Assembly: GCA_019973155.2 (NCBI GenBank)
Contig: BPQB01000009.1
Location: 620,001 to 684,000 of the forward strand
Direction: 5' to 3'
DNA length: 64,000 bases
DNA from: Phanerochaete sordida
Lineage: Eukaryota; Basidiomycota; Agaricomycetes; Polyporales; Phanerochaetaceae
In this document: in pieces, positions 21,712 through 32,348 of the stretch
How positions within the stretch are numbered: the first letter of the stretch is position 1
Layout of the letters: each line of letters starts with the position of its first letter
Translations under genes and position numbers: made by a program
Notes under the pieces: model-generated
Seen by the model: only the letters and a program-made list of their open reading frames with translations
Database searches by the model: none
Told to the model about the DNA's origin: nothing

Positions 21712-22245
21712 TTGGGTTTGCTTGAGGTCGTACCCGTCCGCAAAACGGAAGCGGAGCCGGCGCGCGAGGTGAACGGGTACCAGGTGCATCTCCTGCAGCG
21801 TCCGATGCAGTTCAACGGCCCGAACAAGAATGGCACCCACACGTTCGCATCGTGCACGGAGCTTGTCAGGCTCATCGCCGCGTCGTCCGCGACGAGCCAC
21901 CGCTCCGGCCAGAACGTCTTACCAGAATGTCTCGCCAGAACGTCCCGGGTGCGAGAAGTACTGCGCGTCGTGGTGCATGGGCTAGAAGTGGACGCGCGCC
22001 ATCGTGCCCTCGGGGATGAGTTGCGGGCGAGGTCAGCAGGCGGGGCGCGCTGGGGTGGAGAGGATGTACTAGGGCCTGACGGCCCTGCCACCCGTACTCT
22101 TCTCCGGCACACGCTGACTGCCGCTTGGCCCCGCGAGGAAGAGCCGCAGGCCTTTGTTGCTGCAGGCGCGATGAGCATCGTCATGACGCCGTCAGGGCGT
22201 GCGGCGGCACTCACATGACGGCCTCAAGGAACTCAGTCTCACGTC
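21712..22245 (-). pseudogene. Cytochrome P450 remnant (C-terminal third)
   Basis: Reading the minus strand from about 22245, the order of pieces matches the end of a basidiomycete CYP: TEFLEAVI, an intron (GT...AG, about 57 bp), GLRLFLAGPSGSQRVPEKSTGGRAV, then IPEGTMARVHF, PMHHDAQYFSHPG, FWPERWLVADD, PFLFGPLNCIGR (the heme-Cys loop) and LRFRFADGYD. The frame is broken by stop codons (after VHF and elsewhere), by frameshifts around the ERW region, and by a stop in the middle of the PERF-like part. The N-terminal two-thirds, including the oxygen-binding I helix, is missing. This is a dead fragment of a P450 gene. Confidence 0.85.
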
Positions 22246-22281
22246 CGCCGTCTGGCAGGCGTTTAGGTCGAGCACGTCCTA

Positions 22282-22320
22282 GCCAAGCGGGAAGGCCTTT
22301 CAAAGGCCTTCCGGCTTGGC
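22282..22320. repeat. Near-perfect inverted repeat (hairpin)
   Basis: Two 19-nt arms (GCCAAGCGGGAAGGCCTTT and its inverse complement with one mismatch) meet with almost no loop. It lies at the left border of the Plavaka fragment and could be a terminal or internal remnant of that element. Confidence 0.75.
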
Positions 22321-22560
22321 CTATACCGAGTGGTTCACCCCTTTTCGCCAGCCCGATCCCGTCACAGGCATGTACACGACCTCGCGTTCGACGCGCGACC
22401 ACAAGGTTTACGCCGAGGTCATCGACGTCGCACGGATCGCACGAAACTGCCATCTGCTCCCCATGCACGGAGTTATGAAAGACCCTCAGTGGGACCCGGT
22501 GTCGGTAATAGATAGATGCAGCACCTTTTGGACGAACTCATATATAGATATGCACATGTA
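22316..22560 (+). mobile_element. Plavaka transposase remnant (C-terminal piece)
   Basis: The frame reads AYTEWFTPFRQPDPVTGMY, TSRSTRDHKVYAEVIDVARIA, NCHLLPMHG, then SVIDRCSTFWTNSYIDMHMY. As I recall the family, this is the conserved C-terminal block of Plavaka (CACTA-like) transposases of Agaricomycetes, where WFTPF, an SRSTR-like motif and HLLP are followed by a segment on the residues before the stop. The catalytic DDE part is absent. I recognise the block from memory of the family; a profile search would be needed to exclude another element. Confidence 0.65.
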
Positions 22561-22666
22561 TTTACTGGTTACACAGGGCCGTCGGGATACTATCACGAAT
22601 ACATAAAGCCACAACCTATACGAAGTGACAAGTCGAATGTGATGGTGCACTGGCAGGTCCATGTCG

Positions 22667-23410
22667 ATCCGCGCCGCCCTGACTAAACGCGGCGGCGCAG
22701 GCCCGAGTCGCGCCGCCCTGGCCGAACGCGAAAGCGCAGGCCTTCGACGAGCCGTGCCGCCCTGGCTGAACGCGAAAGCGCAGGCCTTCGACGAGCTGCG
22801 CCGCCCTAGCTGAACGCGCAGGCCTTCGACGAACCGCGCCGCCAGATGCTTGATCGCGACGGCGCGGTCAACGTCGAGCTGCGCCGCCCTGGCTGAACGC
22901 GACGGCGCAGGCCCTTGACGAGCTGCGCCGCCCTGGCTGAACGCGAAAGCGCAGGCCAACGTCGAGCTGCGCTGCCCTGGCTGAACGCGCAGGCCTTCGA
23001 CGAACCGCGCCGCCAGATGCTTGATCGCGACGGCGCGACCAACGTCGAGCCGCGCCGCCCTGACTGAACGCGAAGGCGCAGGCCTTCGACGAACCGCGCC
23101 GCCAGATGCTTGAACGCGACGGCGCAGGCCAACGTCGAGCTGCGCCGCCCTGGCTGGACGCGACGGCGCAGGCCCTTGACGAGCTGCGCCGCCCCGGCTG
23201 AGCGCGACGGCGCAGGCCCTTGACGAGTTGCGCCGCCAGATGCTTGAACGCGACGGCGCGACCAACGTCGAGCCGCGCCGCCCTGACTGAACGCGAAGGC
23301 GCAGGCCTTCGACGAACCGCGCGGCCAGATGCTTGATCGCGACGGCGCGGTTAATGTCGAGCCGCGCGGCCAGATGCCTGAGTGTGACCGCGTGGCCAGT
23401 CTCGAGCCGC
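22667..23410. repeat. Minisatellite of 38-46 bp units (about 17 copies)
   Basis: Units start near TGCGCCGCCCTGGCTGAACG or the variant CGCGCCGCCAGATGCTTG and end with GACGAGC or GTCGAGC. Most are 44 or 45 bp, two are 38 bp. Two unit types alternate irregularly, which suggests a higher-order arrangement. A 347-codon open frame on the minus strand runs through the array, but it is a by-product of the GC-rich periodicity. Confidence 0.9.
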
Positions 23411-24298
23411 GTCTTGCGCTGCAGGATACGCAAAAGCCTTGAAGCTTGAAGGCGTGAGCCTCGAGATGGTGGTGGGGTGAAAGGAGGGGGTACGGGACGA
23501 GTTGCAAAGAGTGTCACGCCAGCAAGCATCTATAGCCTAAGCAGTAGGTCAGCGGAAAGTACGATACCCAAGTGACGCACCTGTAGACCCCTCCAGTTCC
23601 GGTTCAACCGCAATGGCTTCAGCCTGAGTTACATCGGCGCGCAGCCTAGACCAAGGGGCCCGAAATGGAACAAACCAGCTGGCTCAACAACGGCATAGTA
23701 TATCAGCACTTGCTGGCGGTGATGAGGGTGGTACGCGTGTCATCGGTCGTGAGCGGGACAGATAGTGGTGGTGGCAGTGGTGAGAGGTGCGGGAGTCCAT
23801 GGCGCTTAGATGCCGCCCATACACCCGCGTTCTAAGACAGACAGCAATCGTTCGGGCAATGCACCCGCTGGGCACGCACGGGTGCTCCCGAGCGTGGGGC
23901 TCGTCGTGTCCGAGTCCGCGACGACGGCTAGCCCGCATAACGCGGCGACAGCGCACTTCGGAGGGTGTGGAGGAGAAGGAGAAGGAGTCGCTAACTTTCC
24001 GTGCAGGTCGGAATACGCACCGGCGCTCCGCATCGCATCACGGCTAAGTGCCACGCGGGCATGTTCAACTTGGAGCGCGACCACGTCAACACAGCTCTGC
24101 ATCTGCCCTCTATCGTTCCATCTGCTATGTGTGACAAGGGGGAAGAGCCATTTGGTGCGTCTTCGATTCTATTTACTTGGAATTTCCCCAATTTCGCCTT
24201 TATTTCACATGAATTCAGTGCCTTAGGGATCGTCTTGCAAAGCATTGCTCTTGAGCCATCTTCCTCGTCTCTTTTACATGCAGAACAACATAGCTTTA
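23411..24298. other. No gene seen
   Basis: About 0.9 kb after the minisatellite. Several frames overlap without a family signature. Confidence 0.4.
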
Positions 24299-24330
24299 CG
24301 CCTGCAGGTCAGCGCGAGTGGCCTGCTGCG
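24299..24330 (+). repeat. 32-bp repeat, left copy
   Basis: The sequence begins CGCCTGCAGGTCAGC and ends GTGGCCTGCTGCG. The same 32 nt with one change occurs at 37669-37700 in the same orientation; outside the 32 nt the two places do not match. Confidence 0.7.
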
Positions 24331-24505
24331 AGGTTTATGTCTGTGAATGTGTGGCAGCAGGCTTGGGACGCTTGGTCATAGAGCAAGTCTGGAGCAGACG
24401 ACCTAACACAGCACTGAATGGATTTTCTATGTGGCGTGCTGCATGAGTGCTGCATTGTGCTAATCTGCTATTTTAGAAATTAATCCTTCCGAACACGATG
24501 TCTGG

Positions 24506-26216
24506 ATGATTGATGTAGACATCGAGCAGGGACTCGTGTTCGCAGTTGAGCAAGAGCTCAAGGCCGACCTGCTGCCTCCCATAGCATCCCCTACCCCACC
24601 ATCGCACAGCTCTGGGTCTAACTCCTGCCATTCTTCTGCAACACCGCTCCAGAAGCCATCTCACGCTGGCGACCCCTTTGCTGCCGCCGTCACCTCTGAA
24701 GTCCTTCAGCAGGTCACAGAGCGGCTCCAGGCCAGCTCAGGTCCTACCAGCACATCCTCTTCTACCACATCCCACCCTGCTCCTCCGCCTTCATCGCCTC
24801 CGCCACAGAAGAAGGCCCGACGCAGCCGCTGGAACAAGTCAGACAAAGGTCGTGCCGCTAAGCGGGAGAAGAACAAAGCAGCGCGACAGGACGAACGCCA
24901 AGCAGAAGTTGTTGCCCGTAAGGAGCAGCAACGTGAGGCTGGTGCAGATTCTATCCCTGCGTACCAAGTCCGGCCCAGCCTTCTCCGCAAGCTGGCCTCT
25001 GTCGAAGTGGACGAGCTGAAGACCTCTGCCGAAGCCCTCCCAGCCTGTCTTGGCGCATGGACTGGCCAGTACGTCAAGGAAGGAGGACGCGTATTGACGC
25101 TGCAACAGGCACTGAACATGGGACTCCGGCTCAAGTCATGGGATGGCGTGTACGTGGCACATATTTGTACTAAGATAACTTATGTATCTTCTCTTCCAGG
25201 AAGACTGTTGTCCTTGTGGACAGGCAGCACGTCATCCTTGGCGTCCTCTATGGAAGGCCGTCCGACAGCTCTCAGCGAGAGCCCTGGACAGACACCCTGG
25301 CGGGGGTAGAACGCGCGATCAAGCAGCTGAACAGCGAGCTTCATTGGGGCAAGAACGAAGTCCTGCCCAGGTTCCCCAAGAGGAAAGGTGGCAAAGGCAA
25401 GAACCGAAGAGGAAAATACAAGGCTGTTAGCCATGGCCCGTCATACGGCGGAGGGCAAACGGTATGGCTCAATGAACGATGGCGCCGATGCTCTTTTGCT
25501 GACACTCGATAGAAACCTGGCAATCTCACGCACACGGAGAGCAATCTTGCGGCACTCGAGCGATTCAACAAAGATCCTGCTGTGCAACGGATGAAGTCCG
25601 TAGCAAATGGTAAGCAGAATGGATTTCTTGTTTCACATCTAGGCTAATCAAGCCTATGTTAGCTGGCTTTGCCTATTATGCCCCCAAGCTCTATGACTAC
25701 TACGTCAAGACCCTTGCAGAACTCTACAAGCACGACCCCTCCCTTGTGCCACCCTTCAAGGGTGCCATCTGGGCCAACGTCACTATTGGTGTATCTGACC
25801 AATGTGTTTCTTCGTTGCACAGAGATCACAACAACCTCGCCTTTGGTTGGTGCGCCATTCAGCCTCTCGGGGACTTTGACCCAAAGGCTGGTGGTCATCT
25901 GATCCTCCAGCAACTCGGCATCGTTGCTGAGTTTCCTCCTGGAACCACCGCCTTTCTCACCTCTGCAGTGGTCACCCACGGCAATACTACCATTGGGCCT
26001 GAAGAGACCAGAAAATCGATGATCTCCTACTGCGCTGGAGGCCTCTTTCGGTGGGTTCAATACGGATTCCGCACCTGGGAGCAGTTTTTGGAAGCTGAAG
26101 AGGACCTTGCCAAGGAGGAGTGGGCTAAACGCAAGGTAGAGAGGCCTAAATTTGCTCTCAGTTTATTCTCTACCGTCGACAGCTTAGTTGAGGATCACTC
26201 GCAAGTAGGCCGCTGA
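24506..26216 (+). CDS. TET/JBP-family 2-oxoglutarate/Fe(II) dioxygenase
   Basis: Exons 24506-25149, 25200-25461, 25513-25609 and 25663-26216 sum to 1557 nt or 518 aa. The frame is open upstream to an AG near 24477, so a further 5' exon may exist and the start is provisional. Residues ~25-120 are Ser/Pro-rich, then a Lys/Arg-rich stretch (AARQDERQAEVVARKEQQ) suggests nuclear targeting. The double-stranded beta-helix domain is at ~300-480: H387-R-D389 (SLHRDHNNLAFGW) for iron, a FDPKAGGHLILQQLG strand pair, EFPPGTTAFLTSAV, H440 (VVTHGN) and R451 for 2-oxoglutarate, then AGGLFRWVQYGFRT. All key residues are present. Family role: oxidation of 5-methylcytosine or thymine in DNA; Agaricomycete members expand with DNA transposons. 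Activity of this copy is inferred. Confidence 0.93.
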
Positions 26217-26237
26217 TGATTAAATATATCAGGCCAT

Positions 26238-28553
26238 ATGCAACTTCTTGTTGCTGACGCCGACAACGGCTCGGATGACGCCTTGAGCACCGCTACGGAA
26301 ACCGATGACATCGTATCGTTGATTCAGCAATACCCTGTGGATGCTGATACAGACTACACGGCTGCCCTTACGCCAGAAGAGCTCTCCGAACTCGGCCTTC
26401 AGGCCGCACAGCTCATCGCCGACTCCTCAGACCCGCTGGCGGCGCTCAAGCAGCTGTCACAGGACTTCCCGAAGTACGCCACCACCATTGCGCGGCGCGT
26501 CACCGTGAGCGACGCGCTCGAGGCTGAGCTTCTCTTCAAGAACGCTCGCGTGGCTGCCGGTGGAAGTGCCGCATGGTTGAATGGCGCGCCCCTCACGGAG
26601 GGCAACATGAACCCGTTCTCGTACGGACCTCTCTTCTCCGCCCGTGCATCCCCTACTGACGCGTCGCGCTTCACAGATTGCTCCGGCTGCTCCGCAAGGA
26701 GCGCGCGATCATGCGCCAGCTTGCCGCACTCGGGCTGTCGCCCGCTCAGTCGCTCGACCTCCTTACCCACCGCGCAGTCGGGATCGCCCAGGCCGACACC
26801 GGCGTCCTCGACGCGCTGTTCGACGCCAGCGACCGCCGCGAAGGCGGGGCTGCGACGCTGTGGTGCAACGACCTCAGGACCGACGCGCGGTACGCCCGCT
26901 GGTCGGAATCGCTGGGCTCGCTGAAGAACGCGATGATGTACCCGGGGCAGATGCCGAGCATCAGACTAAATTTATTCAATGTCGTGCTTGTCTTGGACTT
27001 GGCGCACCCCACTGGGCTCGGATTCATGGCGAACGCGGTCGTGCCGCTCATTTCTCGCGTGTTTCCGTTCCGCTTCGGGCTCGTGCCTAACGTTGAAACC
27101 GAAGACGGTGAGTAAGATCGGTGGTTGTTGTTCGGCGCAGGAACGCAGCTGACCAATGCTCACAGGGCTGAAGATGGCAAGGCTGGTGTACTGGCTGTTC
27201 GAGAACGTCGGTCGGGAACGTACGCTGAGCTTCATCAATCGCGTGAGTCTTTCCAGCCGCTAAGATGCGTCGTGCTCACCTCTCCCGCCCTCGCAGATCG
27301 CCCGTCTCCAACTCGGAGGGCCCCTCGCGCCTCCGACGCCTGACTGGCTGCTCCTAGACAGCGAGTTCGCCGCCCTCCTAACCGAGTCCGACGACCTGTC
27401 CGCCTCGCTCGAGGCCATCATGAACGGTGAAGATGAGGCGATCAAGGCGCACATCGCCGCAGCGCGCAAGTATGCGAGCCGGCTTGCGACAGACCAGGCG
27501 AGTGCACCGCACGGACACGTCTTCGTCAATGGCAAGCACTTCGAGCTCGACGACGACATCCTGCGCAGTGTCCAAATGGCGGGCGCGCAGATGTTCCAGC
27601 ACATCCAGGAGGCGGTATGTCGCTCGCGAACCTCGTTTGTCCTCAAACTCACGAGTTACCAAGGTGTTCTCTGGGGCGCTCACGGACGATGACGCAGAGA
27701 ACGTCGAGAATTATTTCTACGATCTTCCGAGTACGGCTGCACGCAGGAACCGGTACATTTACCCGAGCGACAAGACGGGCGAGCTCCGCATCGTGAACTT
27801 GCCAGAGCTGCTTGCGAGTGCGAAGTCCCCTAGCGGCTCAAACGCATATGTGTACCCGCGTGAGTCTCGTCGCCTGACTTACATGACTGCGAAAGCTGAG
27901 ACGTCATATAGCCGGCGATGCGCAGCTATCGTTCACGACTGTCGTCATCGCGGACCTTGACTCGGAAGACGGCCGCGCTTTCGCGAACGAAGTTCTATCG
28001 TCCATGGTAAGTCTGTCGTCCTCTGTCATATCCAGAATGCTTCTTATACTCTGTCAGTCTGAGGGTAGCTCTGCGCGCGTCTCGTTTGTCCACAATCCGT
28101 CGGACCCCGCAAGGCGCACCGCACCGGGATCAGCATCAGTCGTCCTTGGTCACCTCATTTCGAGGGGCAAGCTCGCGAAACCCACCCCAAGCAAGGTTAT
28201 CGGCCTCTTGGACAATCCGCCCTCTGCCCACGTGCAAGACGACGAGCAAGTTGCCCTTTCCGCAGAATCAGTCCTCGATGATGTGTTGGAGGCTACCTCT
28301 CTTGCCGCTTTGGACGATGAGCCGTTCCCGCGCGCGAGTCGGTTCATACTGCGAGAGCTCAAGATCGCGCCCGGGGCCCAACTTGTGGTCGTCAACGGTC
28401 GGGTGCGTCTCTGCCTGCATTACGCGTTGATAGCCAGCTCATGGCATCTGTAGGTGGTCGGACCCATCACGCCCAGAGGCATCGTCGCAGAGGACATGGA
28501 GGCGCTCTACGCGTTCGAGCAGCGGAAGCGCGTCGGCCCTGTCGTAGTGGATC
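26238..28553 (+). pseudogene. UGGT gene fragment, truncated at both ends
   Basis: Eight exons are in frame: ~26238-26620, 26677-27107, 27166-27242, 27297-27614, 27664-27859, 27912-28006, 28058-28402 and 28454-~28553. The product matches the middle of UDP-glucose:glycoprotein glucosyltransferase, the ER folding sensor: GLQAAQLIADSSDPLAALKQL, DFPKYATTIARRV, AWLNGAPLTEGNMNPFSLLR, MYPGQMPSIRLNLFNVVLVL, HPTGLGFMANAVVPLISR, HVFVNGKHFELDDD, and VVGPITPRGIVAEDM. The N-terminal signal and first thioredoxin-like domain are missing. The match ends near 28553, well before the beta-sandwich and the GT24 catalytic domain. No stop or broken splice site was seen inside, so the copy is young. It starts 22 bp after the TET/JBP stop. 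Confidence 0.88.
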
Positions 28554-28830
28554 AAGCGACGTGCGCGAGCGGCGGAGTGGAAAGACATGAAATCCCCCGA
28601 GCGGAGCAAGCGGGACAAGATCTAGTTGCTGCTCGAGGACCAGGCGAATGCGCCCGGCGGCTGGCTGGACGAGGCGGGCGGGCACGGCGAGGACCTCCAG
28701 GTGTAGATCCAGGCGGTCCGGCTATACCTGGCACCCGGCCATAACCCTAAAAACCAACGCGGTACCCGCAGGGACTTCAATGTGATGCGGCGCACGGCGG
28801 CGCGCAAGCTCAGGCTGTCAGCCAATTCAT
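28554..28830 (+). pseudogene. Decayed coding-like stretch, family not recognised
   Basis: Directly after the UGGT match the same strand reads EWKDMKSPERSKRDKI, stop, LLLEDQANAPGGWLDEAGGHG, stop, IQAVRLYLAPGHNPKNQRG and TRRDFNVMRRTAARKL. The composition and lack of simple repeats suggest a once-coding element gene. The two stops (TAG) show it is now dead. I cannot name the family; a transposon protein is possible. Confidence 0.4.
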
Positions 28831-28869
28831 GTTAACTTGGAGCCTGCAGCGTACCATTGTCAGACTTCG

Positions 28870-29095
28870 CGGCTCGACTCGCGCGCCCCGCGTTCGACCA
28901 TCTTGGCGGCGTAGCTCGACGCGCGCCCCGCGCGTTCAACCATCTTGGCGGCCCGACTCGACGCGGGTCGCGTCGCCGCGTTCAAAGCACAATATTGGCG
29001 GTGCGGCTTGACGCGGGCCGCGCCGTTGCTGTTCATTATACATATTGGTGGCGCGGCTCGAGCTGAGTCGCGCCGTCGCGTTCAAAGCATATGGA
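28870..29095. repeat. Short tandem array of ~55-bp GC-rich units
   Basis: Four to five degenerate units share CTTGGCGGC..GACTCGACGCGG and GCGTTCAAAGCA. Read on the opposite strand they resemble the 22.7-23.4 kb minisatellite (TGAACGCG.. then GTCGAG and GCCGCC), so the two arrays may be related in inverted orientation. Confidence 0.55.
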
Positions 29096-30819
29096 ACTTC
29101 AGCTAGCGTACCCAGTCTGAGATGTATATCAATATGTTTGATACACTATGATTTGCTCTTCAGCCATCTATCTAACAGCAGACGAAAAACAAATCAAAAC
29201 TAATCCGGGGCCCGTAGACTCAATATTTGGCGTTCCCGGCACTGCTGCGCATCGGCACTGCACAAGGACAGTCGCAGCGCAGCGTGGGCTCATTGAGCTG
29301 CTCCGCGTACCGCGCCTCGGCCATGAGCATCACATTCATGTCCTTGTCCATACGGTCAAGGTCGGCGGCAGGTCGGCGGCCTTGAGGTTCGCTGGCACGG
29401 CGCCGTCAAGCTCCTCGTTCGCGTTGATTCTTCACCGCGCTGAGCTGCGCTTGTGTCTGCGCTTCCAACCCGCGCCGCGAGGTTGCGGTCCTCGGCAGAT
29501 GCCGACGCGGGCGATACGAACGATGCGGGCAGCGTCGAGTTTGAACGCCACGCCTCGGAGCGTATCCGGTGAGTAGGGCGGTGTGAGGTACAGCTTCGGA
29601 ACCCAGGTTCAGAGCCCTGCGGTGCAGAAAGGCGTGGCTGCGGGTCAGGCGTAGGTGAAGCGGAGCGTCGCGGGCACAACGCTCGCGGTGAGTTGTCGGC
29701 CCGTCTCTCTGGCTTCGTTCCCTGCACTTGCTGGCCAAATAGCCTGAGGGCGCTCGTGTGCGGCTCTGGTTGGCCATTCAGTTCACGCCCGCGAGCTCTT
29801 CACACTGTAAGTCCGCGCCTTGATCGTCGCCAGGGCGTTCAGTGGGCATGAGGCAGTCTTGCTGACCGCCAAGAGGGCCGACAACCACGGTGGAGAATGT
29901 GTGAGGGGTGCAGGGCAGTGGGAGAAGGCGTGGGTGGAGACGAGCTGGTGGGGGTGGACAGCAAGCAGGGAGGCGTGGATGGCGTGGGGGACGAAGGAGG
30001 CAGCAATGAAGACGTCGAGATCTAAGGCGCGGGTGCATCAGCTAAGAAGAGCGCATGAAGCATGAAGAAGACGCACCTTGTGAGCCCTCTGTCGCGGGGG
30101 CTGCCGTGGGCACGACCATGCCGCCCGTGTCGTCCTCGCGACGCGCGAGGATTCGCGCCTCGCGTCCTCCCGCTGCCTCTCTCCCGCTGCCTCTCTCCCG
30201 CTGTCTCTCTCCCGCGCGGTGCGCCCCGCGTCCTTCCCGCGCCCTGTCTTGCTGACCGCTGTCGGTCGGCGCCGGCCCTCGCGTGAGGCTTCGCGTCCGC
30301 TCCAGCTCGCGCATGTCGCGGCCGGCAACTCGCGCACGCCGTCTGTGGCTCCCGTGCCTCCGGTGCGTCGCCCAGTGTCTCGTGCGGCTGGCCCCGCTGA
30401 CGTTGTTATCGGCAGCGAGAGGCAGTCCGTGCTCGTGCAGCGCGCGGCCCTGCGTCGGGCGTCCGTGTCGGTTCCGCGCTGTCCGATACGTCTTCACCGT
30501 CTTCGCCGCCGCCGCCTCGCTGACACCGTCGCCGCAGTGCCGCTCGGCAGGCTGCCGTCCGCGGCAAGGGCGCGACAAGAAACTTGGAGAGCACGCCATG
30601 AGTGGAAGCCACAATATGAGGCACAGACAGCACGCACCTCTTGCCCGTCCCGGACCTCCAGAGGGCGGTCGCGAGAGCTGCAATTCGACGACTGCGCGCA
30701 GATCTGAGCTTGCAACAGGTACTGACTTGATTCAGAGCGCATACACCGCGCGTGTCGCCAGGGATAGCCAGTCGTCTTGGTGATGGCCAAATCGACATTT
30801 GGCTTCGATGCGCAGGGCA
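29096..30819. other. Repeat-rich region without a recognised gene
   Basis: Frames on both strands overlap without a family match. From 29.90 to about 30.03 kb a stretch (GTGCAGGGCAGTGGGAGAAGG onward) resembles part of the dispersed repeat whose better copies lie at 30.82-31.15 and 39.49-39.87 kb. A ~15-bp CGCTGCCTCTCTCCC tandem run lies near 30168-30215. Confidence 0.5.
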
Positions 30820-31150
30820 GGCACGTACTTGGCGAGTTCTGGGGTAGAGACGGCGGGATGGGTAGTTCTGCGAAGAAGCAGAGGGCGTGGGGGGCAGCTG
30901 AAGCGAGGTAGAAGGGCGGCACGACGAGAGTGTCGAGAATGTGGAGGTCGGGGGCTGGCGCACGTCGTGGTTTGCTAGGAGAGAGTCAACTCGTTCATGG
31001 TCAGCGCATCGCTGGGCTGCATTAAGCGCCATTCAACGCAACTCTCGCGGCTCCGTCACTCGCAACAAAGAATTTATTGAGCAATAATATTATTACATAT
31101 TCTGGTAACTAGAGAACTTGTCTGTCCACTGCAAACACACTGCGCGAGGC
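30820..31150. repeat. Dispersed repeat, copy 1
   Basis: The segment includes CGTCGTGGTTTG, GCTGGGCTGCATTAAGCGCC, ACTCGCAACAAAGAATTTAT and TTACATATTCTGGTAAC. The same order of diverged blocks is found at 39590-39870. An AT-rich end with AATTTATTG marks both. No coding sequence was recognised. Confidence 0.6.
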
Positions 31151-31447
31151 GTACCCGCCAGCCGGCAGATCCAGGCGCATGCCAGCGAGGCACCGACGAA
31201 AGTCGGGATCGGTTTTCGACTCTCGCCCTTCGCGGACGACCGCACCGTCCGACCCTCCTATTGACCACAAAGCTCCGCCATGGACGTTGTCAACGAGGCT
31301 TGAGCTTTCGTGCCGACCTCTGCCCTTGGACGATAGGCGAAGCGGATCGGCTGTGAACAAGGGTGAGCTGCGATATTTAGGGAAGCCAAGGACACGGCGA
31401 CTTACCGACGAACACAGTGTTGCAGGGGCTCGAGCAGGTCACGGGTC

Positions 31448-31751
31448 GTGCCCACTGTCACCAGCGGAACCTGCTGCGTTGTGGCGGCGTTCGATGGAGA
31501 AACGGTCGCGGTGATGATGGATTGGACGGAGGGGGGGAGGAGCCGCGACCTGCATGTGCTCGACCCTGCACACATGGAGGACCGCGCGCCGCTGTTCTGC
31601 GCCGCTGTTCGAGGCCGTCGAGGAGCTCGCAGATGCGCTGAGCATACGCAGGTCAGCGGGCCATACCACCAATGATTCTTCCCAGCAGTACCAAGATGTT
31701 CTTGCTCTACTACGCAGCGCACCACTCGAGCTGATGCACAGGCGGACGTAG
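31448..31751 (+). other. Unrecognised coding-like fragment
   Basis: Two overlapping frames read SGTCCVVAAFDGETVAVMMD and FEAVEELADALSIRRSAGH in order, ending LELMHRRT before a TAG at 31749-31751. They would need a frame change or splice near 31600. The amino-acid balance looks protein-like, but I cannot assign a family and no start is clear. Confidence 0.3.
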
Positions 31752-32348
31752 GGCGAAGAGCAGTTGGACGCATGAGTCGAAGGAGGTGGTGGTGGCAAGA
31801 GGAAGCTGAGAGCAAACAATGTTCCAGACGCGACCCTTTGCAACCCCTTTTGACCCTAACCCCACGCCTCGCCTGCCTCATCCCTTCCTGGCGTGCGCGC
31901 CGCCCTCTCGCCTTCCCTTTCCCTCTCCCTCTCGCCGTCACGAACCCGCCCTTTCGCAACCCTCTCGTCCTCTCAGTCGCCGACCCTTGCGCTGGCGCGC
32001 TTGCTGCAGCGCAGCCAGCATGGCCCGCTAGCGCGAGCGGGAAGGGAGGGTATGGCATTGGTGAGCTGATCGACATGTGCGATAACATCTGCTTAATGAA
32101 CGCCGCAGCGTCGCGCTGTCTCATCTCCTATGCCGACAGGCCCTCGACGCCTTCTCTGACCATCATACGATCTACGACGACCCTACGACGACCTACGCAT
32201 CGCCCGCAGACACGCCTGCTCCTGGTAAGCCCTACGTTCCTCTCAATGATAGGTATCTTACAGACAAAGATTCCTGCCTGCGTCGGTGCGAACATGAACG
32301 ATCGGCCCCCTCCACTGCTCTGAAAGGCCGCCCATACGCCGCCGCGGG

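Noticed and set aside
22486..23529. 347-codon open frame on the minus strand across the minisatellite
   Set aside because: It is made of the repeat units read in one phase; GC-rich repeats with unit lengths near multiples of three produce long stop-free frames. No domain or start context supports a protein.
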